Below are positions 10,124-19,719 of a stretch of 64,000 bases of DNA, in pieces. Position numbers and translations under genes: made by a program. The DNA lies in NCBI GenBank assembly GCA_039810885.1, contig JBDHXV010000005.1:15925-79924 (forward strand), in the 5' to 3' direction. Source of the DNA: BJGO01 sp039810885 (lineage in GTDB: Bacteria; Bacteroidota; Bacteroidia; Chitinophagales; UBA10324). Position 1 is the stretch's first letter, and each line of letters starts with the position of its first letter. Below the pieces are notes generated by a model, which had not been told where the DNA came from, searched no databases, and worked only from the letters and a program-made list of their open reading frames with translations.

Positions 10124-10882
10124 ATGAACATACTTGAAATAAACAACCTTTACGCTAATGTTGGCGGGAAAGAAATACTTAAAGGATTATCATTAACAAT
10201 AAAACCCGGAGAAGTGCATGCGATTATGGGACCCAATGGTTCAGGCAAAAGCACATTGGCATCGGTATTAGCAGGACGCCCGGAATATGAAGTTACCGGA
10301 GGAGACATACATTATAAAGGACAAAACCTGTTAGATATATCGCCAGAAGTTCGTGCACAACAAGGTGTTTTTCTTGCATTCCAATATCCTGTAGAAATTC
10401 CTGGAATTAGCACAACCAATTTTTTAAAAACAGCAGTAAATGAAATGCGTAAAGCACGCGGACAGGAACCAATGGAGGCGAAAGCATTTCTATCTATGAT
10501 GAAGGAGAGAATGAAAATCGTAGAGATGGATTCACGCTTAACAACACGCTCCTTAAATGAAGGATTCTCCGGAGGAGAAAAGAAGCGTAATGAGATATTT
10601 CAGATGGCTATGCTTGAGCCATCTTTGGCTATTTTGGACGAAACTGATTCCGGCTTAGATATAGATGCCTTGCGGATTGTGGCTAACGGAGTTAACCAAC
10701 TAAAGAACAAAGACAATGCTTTTATAGTCATTACACACTATCAGCGCTTATTGGATTACATTGTTCCTGACTTTGTTCATGTACTGAGCAACGGGCGCAT
10801 TGTAAAATCCGGCACGAAAGAATTAGCTCTTGAGTTGGAAGAAAGGGGATACGATTGGATAAAAGAATTAGAAACGGTTTAA
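10124..10882 (+). CDS. sufC: Fe-S assembly ATPase SufC
   Basis: 252-residue ABC-type ATPase. Walker A is GPNGSGKST (about residues 37-45), the signature is GFSGGEKKRNEI (the SufC variant of LSGGQ), and Walker B is LAILDETDSGLD. There are no membrane segments, so it is the soluble ATPase that drives the SufB-SufD scaffold. It lies between sufB and sufD. Confidence 0.97.
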   Translation: MNILEINNLYANVGGKEILKGLSLTIKPGEVHAIMGPNGSGKSTLASVLAGRPEYEVTGGDIHYKGQNLLDISPEVRAQQGVFLAFQYPVEIPGISTTNFLKTAVNEMRKARGQEPMEAKAFLSMMKERMKIVEMDSRLTTRSLNEGFSGGEKKRNEIFQMAMLEPSLAILDETDSGLDIDALRIVANGVNQLKNKDNAFIVITHYQRLLDYIVPDFVHVLSNGRIVKSGTKELALELEERGYDWIKELETV

Positions 10883-10888
10883 GGTATC

Positions 10889-12208
10889 ATGAGTACAATT
10901 GCGGGCAATACACAAAATGTGTTTGCAGAACAGGTTGAAACAATCTTTAATCAAGTGAAACGGCAGGCTGAACTGTACCCTTATGTTCGTGAAAAGTCAT
11001 TTCAATTTTTTATAGAACAAGGGGTTCCTACGGTCAAGAATGAGGAGTGGAGACATACGAATACGGAGCCATTTCTGAAATGCGACTATACCATCCCTTC
11101 ATTAATTACCGCACCAAGCGAATATTCAGAAATCAAGAATGAATTAAATCTGAAATGCCATATCCTCTTTTTTGTAAATGGATATTACCAAAAACAACAT
11201 TCTTCTATTATCCCGGATGATGACGGAATAGAAATATCAAGCATAAGAGAATCGCTATTGCAAGATGAAGTAATATGGAGTTCAACAGATGAGATCCTCC
11301 CTAATGATGGGTGGAAAAATTTGAATGATGCCTTTGTTCTTGACGGCATCCGGATTCGTATAAAAAAAAATAAGACGGCTCAATATCCTATACGTCTTAT
11401 TCATTTATCAAATGCATCAGAAAAACCACTACTCATACAAAGTCGGAACATTATTATATTAGAGCCTAATGCGGAAGCAACAGTAATAGAGTCTTTTTAT
11501 GCAACGGGCAATGGGGCTACATTGACGAATAATTTTGAGCATATTGAAATGGGAAATGATGCGCGTCTGACCTGTGTTAAACTGCAACAATTAGAAAACG
11601 CAACAGAGTCAACTTCAACAGATTCGTTGATTCATTACACTTCGTGTAAGCTACACCAATCTTCTCGGATGAAGTGTTACACGATTGCTCTTGGCGGCAG
11701 CTTAATCAGAAATAACCTGTATGTTGTATTACAGGGATCAGATGGCGAGGCCATTTTGAAAGGACTCTATACACCAACAAGAAATCAGATTATTGATAAT
11801 CGTACGCATGTAGATCATGCTGTTTCAAACTGTCAAAGCAATGAACTCTATAAAGGCATTGCTGACGATCAAGCAAAGGCTGTATTTAACGGTAAGATAC
11901 TGGTTCGTAAAGATGCGCAGAAAACAGGTGCCTATCAATCCAATAAAAACTTGCTGCTATCTCAAGAGGCCACGATATATACCAAACCACAACTTGAAAT
12001 TTTTGCAGATGATGTCAAATGCAGTCATGGGGCTACATCCGGTCAATTGGACGACGAATCTTTATTTTATTTGCAAGCCCGTGGTGTCTGTAAGGATGAA
12101 GCAAGAAAGATGCTTATACGTGCTTTTGCCGAAGATATAACGACATCTATAACATCAGAAGAGATTAAAACATGGCTAAACAATAAAATTGAGCAAAAGC
12201 TACAATAA
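10889..12208 (+). CDS. sufD: Fe-S assembly scaffold subunit SufD
   Basis: 439 residues. The N-terminal helical region (EEWRHTNTEPFL) and the C-terminal beta-helix motifs (KAVFNGKILVRKDAQKT, SCKLHQSSRMK-type strands, CSHGATSGQLDDESLFYLQARG) are characteristic of SufD. It pairs with SufB and SufC. It starts 6 bp after sufC, and its TAA stop overlaps the sufS ATG by one base (TAATG), which suggests translational coupling. Confidence 0.95.
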   Translation: MSTIAGNTQNVFAEQVETIFNQVKRQAELYPYVREKSFQFFIEQGVPTVKNEEWRHTNTEPFLKCDYTIPSLITAPSEYSEIKNELNLKCHILFFVNGYYQKQHSSIIPDDDGIEISSIRESLLQDEVIWSSTDEILPNDGWKNLNDAFVLDGIRIRIKKNKTAQYPIRLIHLSNASEKPLLIQSRNIIILEPNAEATVIESFYATGNGATLTNNFEHIEMGNDARLTCVKLQQLENATESTSTDSLIHYTSCKLHQSSRMKCYTIALGGSLIRNNLYVVLQGSDGEAILKGLYTPTRNQIIDNRTHVDHAVSNCQSNELYKGIADDQAKAVFNGKILVRKDAQKTGAYQSNKNLLLSQEATIYTKPQLEIFADDVKCSHGATSGQLDDESLFYLQARGVCKDEARKMLIRAFAEDITTSITSEEIKTWLNNKIEQKLQ

Positions 12209-13458
12209 TGAATGAGCAATCGTTAACACGTCGCCCAAGCACATCAGCTCTTGATGTATCGTCCATTAGGAGTATGTTTCCGATACTACAAGAGAAAGTT
12301 TATGATAAGCCATTAATTTATTTTGATAATGCGGCTACAACACAGAAGCCTAAACAAGTGCTTGATTGTATTCAGAATTATTATTCGTCATATAATAGCA
12401 ACGTGCATCGTGGGGTACACTACCTAAGTCAGAAAGCCACTGATGCGATGGAAGATGCACGAAAGATCATTCAAAAATATATAGGGGCAGAATTAAACGA
12501 AGAGATCATTTTCACTCAAGGCACCACGGGTAGTTTGAACTTACTTGCCTATTCATTCTGCCAAATGCTAAAGCCCGGAGATGAAATTATTATTAGTGCA
12601 ATGGAGCATCACGCTAATATTGTGCCATGGCAAATAGCGTGTGAACATAAACAATTGAAATTACGCGTCATTCCGTTCTTGGAGCATGGCGAATTAGATC
12701 TTGAAACATTTGTCAAATTAATTTCATCCAATACAAAACTAGTTAGCGTTACTCACGCTTCAAATACTTTAGGAACTATAAATCCTGTTGAGGAGATCAT
12801 CCGAATTGCTCATCAACACAACATACCGGTAAGCATTGATGGGGCACAAGCAATACAGCATTTGCCGGTTGATGTACAGAAGATGGATTGTGATTTCTAT
12901 TCTTTCTCAGGGCATAAGATTTATGGCCCGACAGGTATAGGAGTACTTTACGGAAAGAAAAAATGGCTTGATAGAATGCCTCCTTATCAATCCGGTGGGG
13001 AAATGATTAAAGAAGTTAGTTTTGAAAAAACGACTTATGGCGAATTGCCTTTTAAGTTTGAAGCCGGTACTCCCAATATTGAAGGCATCATAGGATTAGG
13101 GGAGGCTATCCGCTTCGTACAAGAAACAGGAATTCAAAAAGCTGCAACGTATGAATCTGAATTACTATCTTATTTCACATCTCAACTGAAAACAATTCCG
13201 GGTATTCGCATTTTTGGTGAGGCGCCTCATAAAGTTTCTGTTGTTTCATTTTTAGTTGATGGTATTCATCCTTATGATACCGGAGTACTGCTTGATAAGA
13301 TGGGCATTGCTGTTAGAACAGGGCATCATTGTACACAACCGATCATGAAATATTTTAATATTCCCGGAACTGTTCGTGCGTCATTGGCGGTTTATAACAC
13401 AAGTTCCGAGATAGATATTTTCATTCATTCTCTGGAGCGAGTTAAAAAGATGTTTTAA
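12208..13458 (+). CDS. sufS: Cysteine desulfurase SufS
   Basis: 416-residue class-V PLP enzyme that takes sulfur from cysteine for cluster assembly. The PLP lysine is K237 in FSGHKIYGPTG and the active-site cysteine is C375 in RTGHHCTQP. The short active-site loop is the SufS (group II) form that needs SufE as sulfur acceptor, which agrees with sufE being the next gene 1 bp away. The first ~20 residues are variable, so a slightly later start is possible, but the coupled ATG at the sufD stop is the best choice. Confidence 0.96.
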   Translation: MNEQSLTRRPSTSALDVSSIRSMFPILQEKVYDKPLIYFDNAATTQKPKQVLDCIQNYYSSYNSNVHRGVHYLSQKATDAMEDARKIIQKYIGAELNEEIIFTQGTTGSLNLLAYSFCQMLKPGDEIIISAMEHHANIVPWQIACEHKQLKLRVIPFLEHGELDLETFVKLISSNTKLVSVTHASNTLGTINPVEEIIRIAHQHNIPVSIDGAQAIQHLPVDVQKMDCDFYSFSGHKIYGPTGIGVLYGKKKWLDRMPPYQSGGEMIKEVSFEKTTYGELPFKFEAGTPNIEGIIGLGEAIRFVQETGIQKAATYESELLSYFTSQLKTIPGIRIFGEAPHKVSVVSFLVDGIHPYDTGVLLDKMGIAVRTGHHCTQPIMKYFNIPGTVRASLAVYNTSSEIDIFIHSLERVKKMF

Positions 13459-13459
13459 G

Positions 13460-13885
13460 ATGACGATTGAAGAAAAAGAACAAGCCATTATTGATGAGTT
13501 TTCATTGTTTGAAGATTGGATGGATAAGTACAGTCACTTGATAGACCAAGCCAAATCGTTGCCTAATATTGATGAATCATATAAAACGGATGAGCATTTA
13601 GTAAAAGGATGCCAATCCCAAGTATGGTTGAATGCAGAATTGAATGGGGGCTTAGTTCATTACACCGCAGATAGCGATGCAGCAATCAGCAAAGGTATTA
13701 TGGCCTTATTAATTCGAGTGCTATCAAATGAAACACCTGAAGCCATCCTTCGGGCAGAACTTAGCTTTCTTGATACTATAGGATTAAAGGAGCATCTCTC
13801 ATCGAATAGAGCCAACGGATTATCGGCCATGCTGAAATTAATGAAAGCTTACGCTTTGGGATTTCAAATAAAAAGCAAACAATAA
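13460..13885 (+). CDS. sufE: Sulfur-acceptor protein SufE
   Basis: 141 residues, normal for SufE. The sulfur-accepting cysteine is C51 in HLVKGCQSQVWL, the family signature. It takes persulfide from SufS and hands it to SufB. It is directly downstream of sufS. Confidence 0.95.
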   Translation: MTIEEKEQAIIDEFSLFEDWMDKYSHLIDQAKSLPNIDESYKTDEHLVKGCQSQVWLNAELNGGLVHYTADSDAAISKGIMALLIRVLSNETPEAILRAELSFLDTIGLKEHLSSNRANGLSAMLKLMKAYALGFQIKSKQ

Positions 13886-13890
13886 ATATA

Positions 13891-14238
13891 ATGAGCGATA
13901 TTCCTGCACAGATGACTGAATCAAACGAGTTTATTCCACTCACTCGCGAGAAGATTATTGATGCGATTAAAACTTGTTATGACCCTGAGATTCCCGTTGA
14001 TATATGGGAGCTTGGATTAATATACGAATTAAGTATCTATGGATTAAATAACGTTTATGTTCGTATGACGTTAACCTCTCCATCTTGTCCGGCGGGTGAG
14101 GCCATTCCCGCTGATGTTGAGCAAAAGATTAAAGCGATAAAGGGTGTCAATGAGGTTAAGGTGGAAGTGGTATGGGATCCGCCCTATGACCCAAGTATGA
14201 TGAGCGAAGAAGCTCGTCTTGAATTAGGCTTTATGTGA
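13891..14238 (+). CDS. DUF59/MIP18-family Fe-S maturation protein (SufT-like)
   Basis: 115 residues forming a single DUF59 domain: CYDPEIPVDIWELGLIY near residues 28-44, then LTSPSCPAGEAIP with the conserved Cys, and WDPPYDPSMMSEEARLELG at the end. Proteins of this family help insert or carry Fe-S clusters. Its position as last gene of the suf operon, 5 bp after sufE, supports that role. It is called SufT in some genomes; the exact task is not fixed by sequence. Confidence 0.88.
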   Translation: MSDIPAQMTESNEFIPLTREKIIDAIKTCYDPEIPVDIWELGLIYELSIYGLNNVYVRMTLTSPSCPAGEAIPADVEQKIKAIKGVNEVKVEVVWDPPYDPSMMSEEARLELGFM

Positions 14239-14276
14239 TGAAAAAATCTCAGTACAATTATTGCGCGTTGTGAAGT

Positions 14277-15020
14277 TTAGATAGTACGCACGTTCCGAAT
14301 GGGCTTAGGTTCGGGAGGCGTTTCTTTTTGATTCTTATGTTTTCTCATTGTCAAACTTTCACTTCCCAAAGAAATGTAAAATAACTGTGTCGTCTTCGGA
14401 TATCCATATAGAACAGTGAGTGCTTTATCGTGTAAGGTATATCCACATGGTGCAGTCGATCCGGCTTCCGCAACGCATTCTTTTAAAAAGTTATTGAGAT
14501 AATACTTCATACGGATATAATATTTTTTGCCAAACTGAACTTGCGCAAAAACAGAAGGATTGAATAGCTCTACATCATCTGAGAACCATCTGTTATTTTT
14601 ATAAATCTTATCCTTATTTATATATTCTTTCACTTTGTAGTTCATAAAGAATTCGGCTTCTGCACCTAGTGTAACACTAACCTTTTTATCGAGATTACCA
14701 ATTCGCACGCCGAGTGGAATGCCCACCCCATATACACGATGTTTTAACTTAATACTGTCGATCTTATTAATCATTCCGACATTACGAATATTTAAACCAC
14801 TTACAAGTGCCAAATTATTATTGAAGCGCTCTTCGAGCACAAAGCCGGCATTAAGCCAAGCTGAAAACCGAAGCACGGGGTCAACAGGCGATCCGTTTGA
14901 TGTTGTAGTATGTCCTAATGAAAAAATATATTCCGAAGAGCTGCCAAGAGATAGTTTACTTTGGCTGAATGCAGGGAATAAAATACTAAGGAACAAAATG
15001 CTAACACTAAGCTTTTTCAA
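14277..15020 (-). CDS. Outer-membrane beta-barrel protein of unknown function
   Basis: 247 residues with a signal peptide (MKKLSVSILFLSILFPAFSQ) and alternating strands such as VYGVGIPLGVRIGN, VSVTLGAEAEFFMNYK and YYIRMKYYLNNFL. These resemble the small porin-like barrels (PorT or OmpW-like) common in Bacteroidota. The C-terminus is a short charged, proline-rich tail (KETPPEPKPIRN) rather than a final aromatic strand, which is unusual for a barrel. It converges with the suf operon, with 38 bp between stops. No function can be assigned. Confidence 0.6.
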   Translation of the reverse strand: MKKLSVSILFLSILFPAFSQSKLSLGSSSEYIFSLGHTTTSNGSPVDPVLRFSAWLNAGFVLEERFNNNLALVSGLNIRNVGMINKIDSIKLKHRVYGVGIPLGVRIGNLDKKVSVTLGAEAEFFMNYKVKEYINKDKIYKNNRWFSDDVELFNPSVFAQVQFGKKYYIRMKYYLNNFLKECVAEAGSTAPCGYTLHDKALTVLYGYPKTTQLFYISLGSESLTMRKHKNQKETPPEPKPIRNVRTI

Positions 15021-15155
15021 TTTTCAAAAATTTTATGCTAAGATAATGATGAAAGCACCGACTTATGAAATAGATGAAAAACATGATCTATCCGGCAATA
15101 TTTAAGAGGGCTTTCGGGCAGAAATATTGAAACGTAATTAATAAGATTATTTAAG

Positions 15156-15227
15156 TAGCCCCGGAGGGAATCGAACCCCCACCAAGAGAACCGGAATCTC
15201 TCGTTCTATCCATTAAACTACGGAGCC
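15156..15227 (-). tRNA. tRNA-Arg (anticodon CCG)
   Basis: On the minus strand a 72-nt cloverleaf folds. The acceptor stem is GGCTCCG/CGGGGCT with two G-U pairs, the D-stem GTTT/GAAC, the anticodon stem AGAGA/TCTCT closing loop TTCCGGT, and the T-arm GGGGG-TTCGATT-CCCTC. Reading the loop with T33 gives anticodon CCG (Arg, CGG). No CCA is encoded. Confidence 0.93.
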
Positions 15228-15247
15228 AAAAAATATAAAACAATCTG

Positions 15248-15319
15248 TAGCCCCGACAGGAATCGAACCTGTATTTGAAGTTTAGGAAACTTTCGTTCTA
15301 TCCATTGAACTACGGGGCC
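15248..15319 (-). tRNA. tRNA-Arg (anticodon CCT)
   Basis: 72-nt cloverleaf on the minus strand. The acceptor is GGCCCCG/CGGGGCT, the D-stem GTTC/GAAC, the anticodon loop TTCCTAA (anticodon CCT, Arg AGG) and the T-arm ACAGG-TTCGATT-CCTGT. The outermost anticodon-stem pair (A-C) is mismatched. It lies 20 bp from the other tRNA-Arg, with a closely similar D-arm and acceptor. No CCA is encoded. Confidence 0.93.
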
Positions 15320-15358
15320 GCGTTGCAAATATAATGGTACTGCCCATTTCACCTGGAC

Positions 15359-16384
15359 TTAAACCAAATTCACTTCAGGTTCAATATCAATTCCGAATCT
15401 TTCTTTTACCGAGTGCTTTATCTCCAAAGCCAATTGATATATCTCGTTTCCGCTGGCTCCACCATAGTTTACTAATACTAAAGCCTGTGATTTATGCGAG
15501 CCGGTGCGCCCGACAATCTTACCTTTCCATCCGCATTGTTCGATTAACCATCCGGCAGGAACTTTTATCTTACCTCCCTTTTGATTATAATGAGGCATGA
15601 GTGGATATTGTGTTAAAAGCTCTTCAACAATATTTTCATCTACTATGGGATTCTTAAAGAATGAGCCCGCATTGCCAAGCACAGAAGGATTAGGCAATTT
15701 AGATGAACGAATCTTGATTACCGCATCGCTAACGGCTTTAATGTTCAGTTCGGTCACATTCATTTCATCCAGGGTGGCTTTTATATCACCGTATTTTATT
15801 TGAAAGACAGGTTTCTTGTTTAACCGAAAGGTGACATTAAGGATAATAAATTGATTTTTAAATTTATTCTTGAAAACGCTTTCTCGATAACCAAGGTCAC
15901 AGTCGTTTAATTTGAATTTATGAATTTCCAAAGTAGAAATGTGAAGTGCTTCTAATTCGTGGAACACATCTTTAACCTCAACGCCATAAGCTCCGATGTT
16001 TTGCATAGGAGCCGCCCCAACTTGCCCCGGAATGAGCGATAAGTTTTCTATTCCTGCAAATTCATTCTGAATGCACCATAGCACAAACCGATGCCAAACT
16101 TCTCCTGCCGAAGCTTTAACATAAATATGTTCATCATCTTCTCTAATGATTTCGACACCTTGAATAGAGTTTTTGATAACAAGCCCATTGTAATTCCTAG
16201 TAAACAATATATTGCTGCCGCCTCCGAGAATCAACTTATTCGTTATCTGAAATTGTTTATCACTTAACACCTCTTTAATATTATCCGTACTGCTAACTTC
16301 ACAGAAGTACCGGCACGATACGTCAATATGAAATGTGTTGTAGGCGATTAAGTTAAAATCCTTTTTGATGATCACAAGACGCAA
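15359..16384 (-). CDS. murB: UDP-N-acetylenolpyruvoylglucosamine reductase MurB
   Basis: 341-residue flavoenzyme of the E. coli (type I) form that makes UDP-MurNAc for peptidoglycan. FAD-binding motifs are LILGGGSNIL and LSLIPGQVGAAPMQNIGAYG. The catalytic set is visible: LGYRESVFK (Tyr-Arg), GSFFKNP (the proton-donating Ser) and the C-terminal Glu in IEPEVNLV. There is no ATG at the 5' end: the candidates are TTG (16384) or GTG (16375), and homology begins at about IAYNTFHID. It follows metG by 119 bp on the same strand. Confidence 0.93.
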   Translation of the reverse strand: MRLVIIKKDFNLIAYNTFHIDVSCRYFCEVSSTDNIKEVLSDKQFQITNKLILGGGSNILFTRNYNGLVIKNSIQGVEIIREDDEHIYVKASAGEVWHRFVLWCIQNEFAGIENLSLIPGQVGAAPMQNIGAYGVEVKDVFHELEALHISTLEIHKFKLNDCDLGYRESVFKNKFKNQFIILNVTFRLNKKPVFQIKYGDIKATLDEMNVTELNIKAVSDAVIKIRSSKLPNPSVLGNAGSFFKNPIVDENIVEELLTQYPLMPHYNQKGGKIKVPAGWLIEQCGWKGKIVGRTGSHKSQALVLVNYGGASGNEIYQLALEIKHSVKERFGIDIEPEVNLV

Positions 16385-16503
16385 ATTAACTTCAATTTGT
16401 ATTTCAACTATAAGAAAACAATATCGATACGCACGCTTGCAGAGAGAATGAACAAAATGCCCTTACGTTTGTCCAATAGTCTTTTTAGCATGCAGTACGC
16501 GAA

Positions 16504-18570
16504 TTACGAAACACTTGAGCCGCTTGCAACATGTTCTGACGGCATCACGAATCTTAGATTTCCGGAGTCATCTTCGGCCATTAAAATCATTCCATTAGAT
16601 TCAATGCCCTTAATCTTTCGTGGAGCCAGGTTACAAACTACGCATACTTGTTGGCCAATAATATTTTCGGGTTTATAGGAAAGTGCAATACCCGATACAA
16701 TCGTACGCACTTCATTGCCCATATTTACTTTTAACTGTAACAACTTGTCGGCATTTTTAACTTTTTCTGCAGTCTCTATAGTTCCAATGCGAAGTTCTAA
16801 CTTGCTAAAGTCATCATAAGTAATAATAGCTTTGGATTGAGGCTTTGGTGAAGTCACTTTATCTTCTATTTGTTTTCTTCTAGAGTGAAGTTTGTCTAAT
16901 TGCTTTTGAATGTCAGCATCTTCTATTTTTGAAAAAATAATCTCAGGCTTCTTGATTTTATGTCCAGGGGGAAAAAGTTCAAAATTGCCTGCGTTGTTCC
17001 ACGATAGTGCATCCTCACAATTTAGCAAGGATAGGATGCGCTTAGTCGTGTTCGGCAAGAATGGGTTAAGAAGGATGGATGAAGTAGTAATGATATGAAG
17101 AGTGAAGTTAAGAATATGCCCGGTTGTTTCAATATCGGATTCAAATTTCTTCCAGGGTTCTTTATCTGTTAAATACTTATTGCCAACCCGCACGAGATTC
17201 ATTGCTTCATTTAAAGCCTCGCGAAACCTAAAACGTTCGAAGCTTTCTTCGAAATTCTTCTTAATGCTGCGTGTTTGTTCAAGAATATCTGTTTCAACAT
17301 TATCACATTTTGTCTTAATGTATGGGGGGACTGTGCCATCGAAATATTTATGTATAAGAACCATGGCGCGATTAACTAAGTTACCTAATATGGCAGCTAA
17401 CTCATTATTATTACGAGCTTGAAAATCTTTCCATGTGAAATCATTATCCTTTGTTTCTGGTGCTGTTGCGATGAGCACATACCGCAGCACGTCTTCTTTA
17501 CCTTTAAAATCATCAAGATACTCGTGCAACCATACTGCCCAACCTCTTGATGTAGAGAGTTTATCTCCTTCCAAGTTAAGAAATTCGTTTGCAGGAACGT
17601 TTTGAGGAAGTATGTATCCTCCGTGCGCTTTCAGCAGACTCGGAAAAATAATGCAATGAAATACGATGTTATCCTTACCAATGAAGTGAATTAATGATGT
17701 ATCGTCAGATTTCCAGAAATCTTCCCATTGGCCGGCTTGGGGATGTGACATAAAATATTCCTTCGTTGCGGAGATATATCCGATTGGTGCGTCAAACCAC
17801 ACGTATAGGACTTTTCCATCGCTTTCCTCCAGTGGAACTTTAACGCCCCAATCTAAGTCGCGTGTCATCGCTCTTGGTTGCAACCCGTTATCAAGCCATG
17901 ATTTACATTGTCCAATTACATTCGGTTTCCAGTCTTCTTTATGCTCGCCTAAGATCCATTGCTTCAACCAATTTTCGTACTTATTCAGAGGCAGGTACCA
18001 ATGTTTGGTTTCTTTGAGTATGGGTGTTTGTCCGCTAATGACAGAAAGCGGATGAATCAATTCTTTAGGAGATAGGGAGCTGCCACATTTTTCACACTGG
18101 TCTCCATAAGCTTTCTCGTATCCGCAATGCGGACAAGTTCCCATAATGTAACGGTCTGCTAAAAAAAGCTTCTCTTTCTCATCATAAAACTGCAACGAAG
18201 TTTCTTCAGTGAAAATGTTCTTATGATACAAGTCGAGGAAAAACTCTTGCGCTGTGTCGTGATGTGTAGGGTTTGAGGTGCGGGAATAGATGTCGAATGT
18301 AATTCCAAAGCGGTCAAATGAGCTTTTCATCAACTCGTGGTATTTATTAACGAATTGCTTTGGCGTAATTCCTTCTTTTCGCGCGCCCAATGTAATTGGA
18401 ACGCCATGTTCATCGCTGCCACATACAAATAATACCGTTTCTCCTTTTAAACGCAGATAGCGCGCATACGTATCCGCCGGTATATAGGCTCCGGCAAGGT
18501 GGCCAAGATGTATCCCCCCATTAGCATAAGGCAGAGCTGCTGTAATTAAATAACGTTTTTTCTTTCTCAT
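16504..18570 (-). CDS. metG: Methionyl-tRNA synthetase
   Basis: 688 residues. The class-I signature is PYANGGIHLGHLAG, the zinc knuckle CPHCGYEKAYGDQCEKCG, and the KMSKS loop appears as KLSTS. A C-terminal EMAP/Trbp111-type tRNA-binding domain (about residues 575-688; FSKLELRIGTIETAEKV, SNGMILMAED) is fused on, as in the E. coli-like dimeric enzyme. It charges initiator and elongator tRNA-Met. The start MRKKKRYLITAALPY is typical for the phylum. Confidence 0.97.
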   Translation of the reverse strand: MRKKKRYLITAALPYANGGIHLGHLAGAYIPADTYARYLRLKGETVLFVCGSDEHGVPITLGARKEGITPKQFVNKYHELMKSSFDRFGITFDIYSRTSNPTHHDTAQEFFLDLYHKNIFTEETSLQFYDEKEKLFLADRYIMGTCPHCGYEKAYGDQCEKCGSSLSPKELIHPLSVISGQTPILKETKHWYLPLNKYENWLKQWILGEHKEDWKPNVIGQCKSWLDNGLQPRAMTRDLDWGVKVPLEESDGKVLYVWFDAPIGYISATKEYFMSHPQAGQWEDFWKSDDTSLIHFIGKDNIVFHCIIFPSLLKAHGGYILPQNVPANEFLNLEGDKLSTSRGWAVWLHEYLDDFKGKEDVLRYVLIATAPETKDNDFTWKDFQARNNNELAAILGNLVNRAMVLIHKYFDGTVPPYIKTKCDNVETDILEQTRSIKKNFEESFERFRFREALNEAMNLVRVGNKYLTDKEPWKKFESDIETTGHILNFTLHIITTSSILLNPFLPNTTKRILSLLNCEDALSWNNAGNFELFPPGHKIKKPEIIFSKIEDADIQKQLDKLHSRRKQIEDKVTSPKPQSKAIITYDDFSKLELRIGTIETAEKVKNADKLLQLKVNMGNEVRTIVSGIALSYKPENIIGQQVCVVCNLAPRKIKGIESNGMILMAEDDSGNLRFVMPSEHVASGSSVS

Positions 18571-18690
18571 GTACTATGAATCTAATTGTGTAACCTTGCA
18601 CCTGAATTTTTTAAAAGTATCTTATTCTTTTGTGCAAATCATGCATGCTTAATCACGTTCCAAATATACAAACCTCAATACTACAACATT

Positions 18691-19587
18691 ATGATTCCTT
18701 CCCCGCTTAGGCCTGGCGACACTATTGCATTCATCTCCACGGCACGCAAAATAACTACCCTTGAGTGTCAACCGGCTATAGACTTTTTTACGCAGACCGG
18801 CTACCGTGTTACTCTTGGCGAAAGTATAGGTGCCACCTACAACCAATTCGCCGGAAATGACGAATTGCGCACGCGTGACTTGCAAAAGCAATTGAATGAC
18901 CCAGCAGTGAAAGCAATTTTCTGTGCACGTGGGGGGTATGGTACAGTTCGCATTATTGATCAAATCGATTTTCGAGCATTTATTAAAAAGCCAAAGTGGA
19001 TATGCGGCTTTAGCGATATAACGGTATTGCATAATCACCTCAACAAGGTTTACGATGTGGCTACACTGCATTGTGCGATGCCTATTAATTTTTCTAATGC
19101 AACAACTGAAACAAAGCAAAACATTCTTGATATTTTAAACGGTAATAAAACAAGTTTAAAACTTAACACTACAAAACTTTGTCGTAGCGGTAAGGCAGAA
19201 GCTCCGCTTATTGGGGGTAACCTATCCGTAGTCTACTCATTGAGTAACTCGGATTCAGATATTGACACTACAAACAAAATTCTCTTCTTGGAAGATATAG
19301 ATGAATACTTATATCATATAGACAGGATGATGATGCAACTGAAGCGTAGCGGCAAGCTTGAAAATCTTGCAGGACTAATAATAGGTCATTTCACGGATAT
19401 GAAAGATAACGAGGTGTCTTATGGCAAGACGGCATATCAAATCATTGCAGAGCATGTGGAAGAATATGACTATCCTGTTGTATTCGGATACCCCTCGGGT
19501 CATGAAACAGAAAACAGACCCCTTCTCTTAGGGGCTGATTATAAGATGTTTCCTGAAAACGATAAGATGGTAATACGAATGGTTTAA
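18691..19587 (+). CDS. Muramoyltetrapeptide LD-carboxypeptidase (S66 family)
   Basis: 298 residues from the ATG at 18691 (MIPSPLRPGDTIAF). A longer frame begins at 18586, but its extra 35 residues do not look like this family and run back toward metG. S66 markers are CARGGYGT, GFSDIT with the nucleophile Ser108, the LFLEDIDEYLYHIDRM region (catalytic Glu) and YPSGHE (catalytic His). It trims the terminal D-Ala from muropeptides in cell-wall recycling. No signal peptide is seen, so it is cytoplasmic. Divergent from metG. Confidence 0.9.
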   Translation: MIPSPLRPGDTIAFISTARKITTLECQPAIDFFTQTGYRVTLGESIGATYNQFAGNDELRTRDLQKQLNDPAVKAIFCARGGYGTVRIIDQIDFRAFIKKPKWICGFSDITVLHNHLNKVYDVATLHCAMPINFSNATTETKQNILDILNGNKTSLKLNTTKLCRSGKAEAPLIGGNLSVVYSLSNSDSDIDTTNKILFLEDIDEYLYHIDRMMMQLKRSGKLENLAGLIIGHFTDMKDNEVSYGKTAYQIIAEHVEEYDYPVVFGYPSGHETENRPLLLGADYKMFPENDKMVIRMV

Positions 19588-19719
19588 TTCGCCGGATTAA
19601 CTTTTGTGGAGGTAACGAAGGTGCACATTGTAAAATAAAATCAGACGAAGAATAACTCGCTTGTATAAGGAGTTTAGGTATTTGAAATATAATTGCAAGA
19701 ATGCTAATAAAGCATAGAC

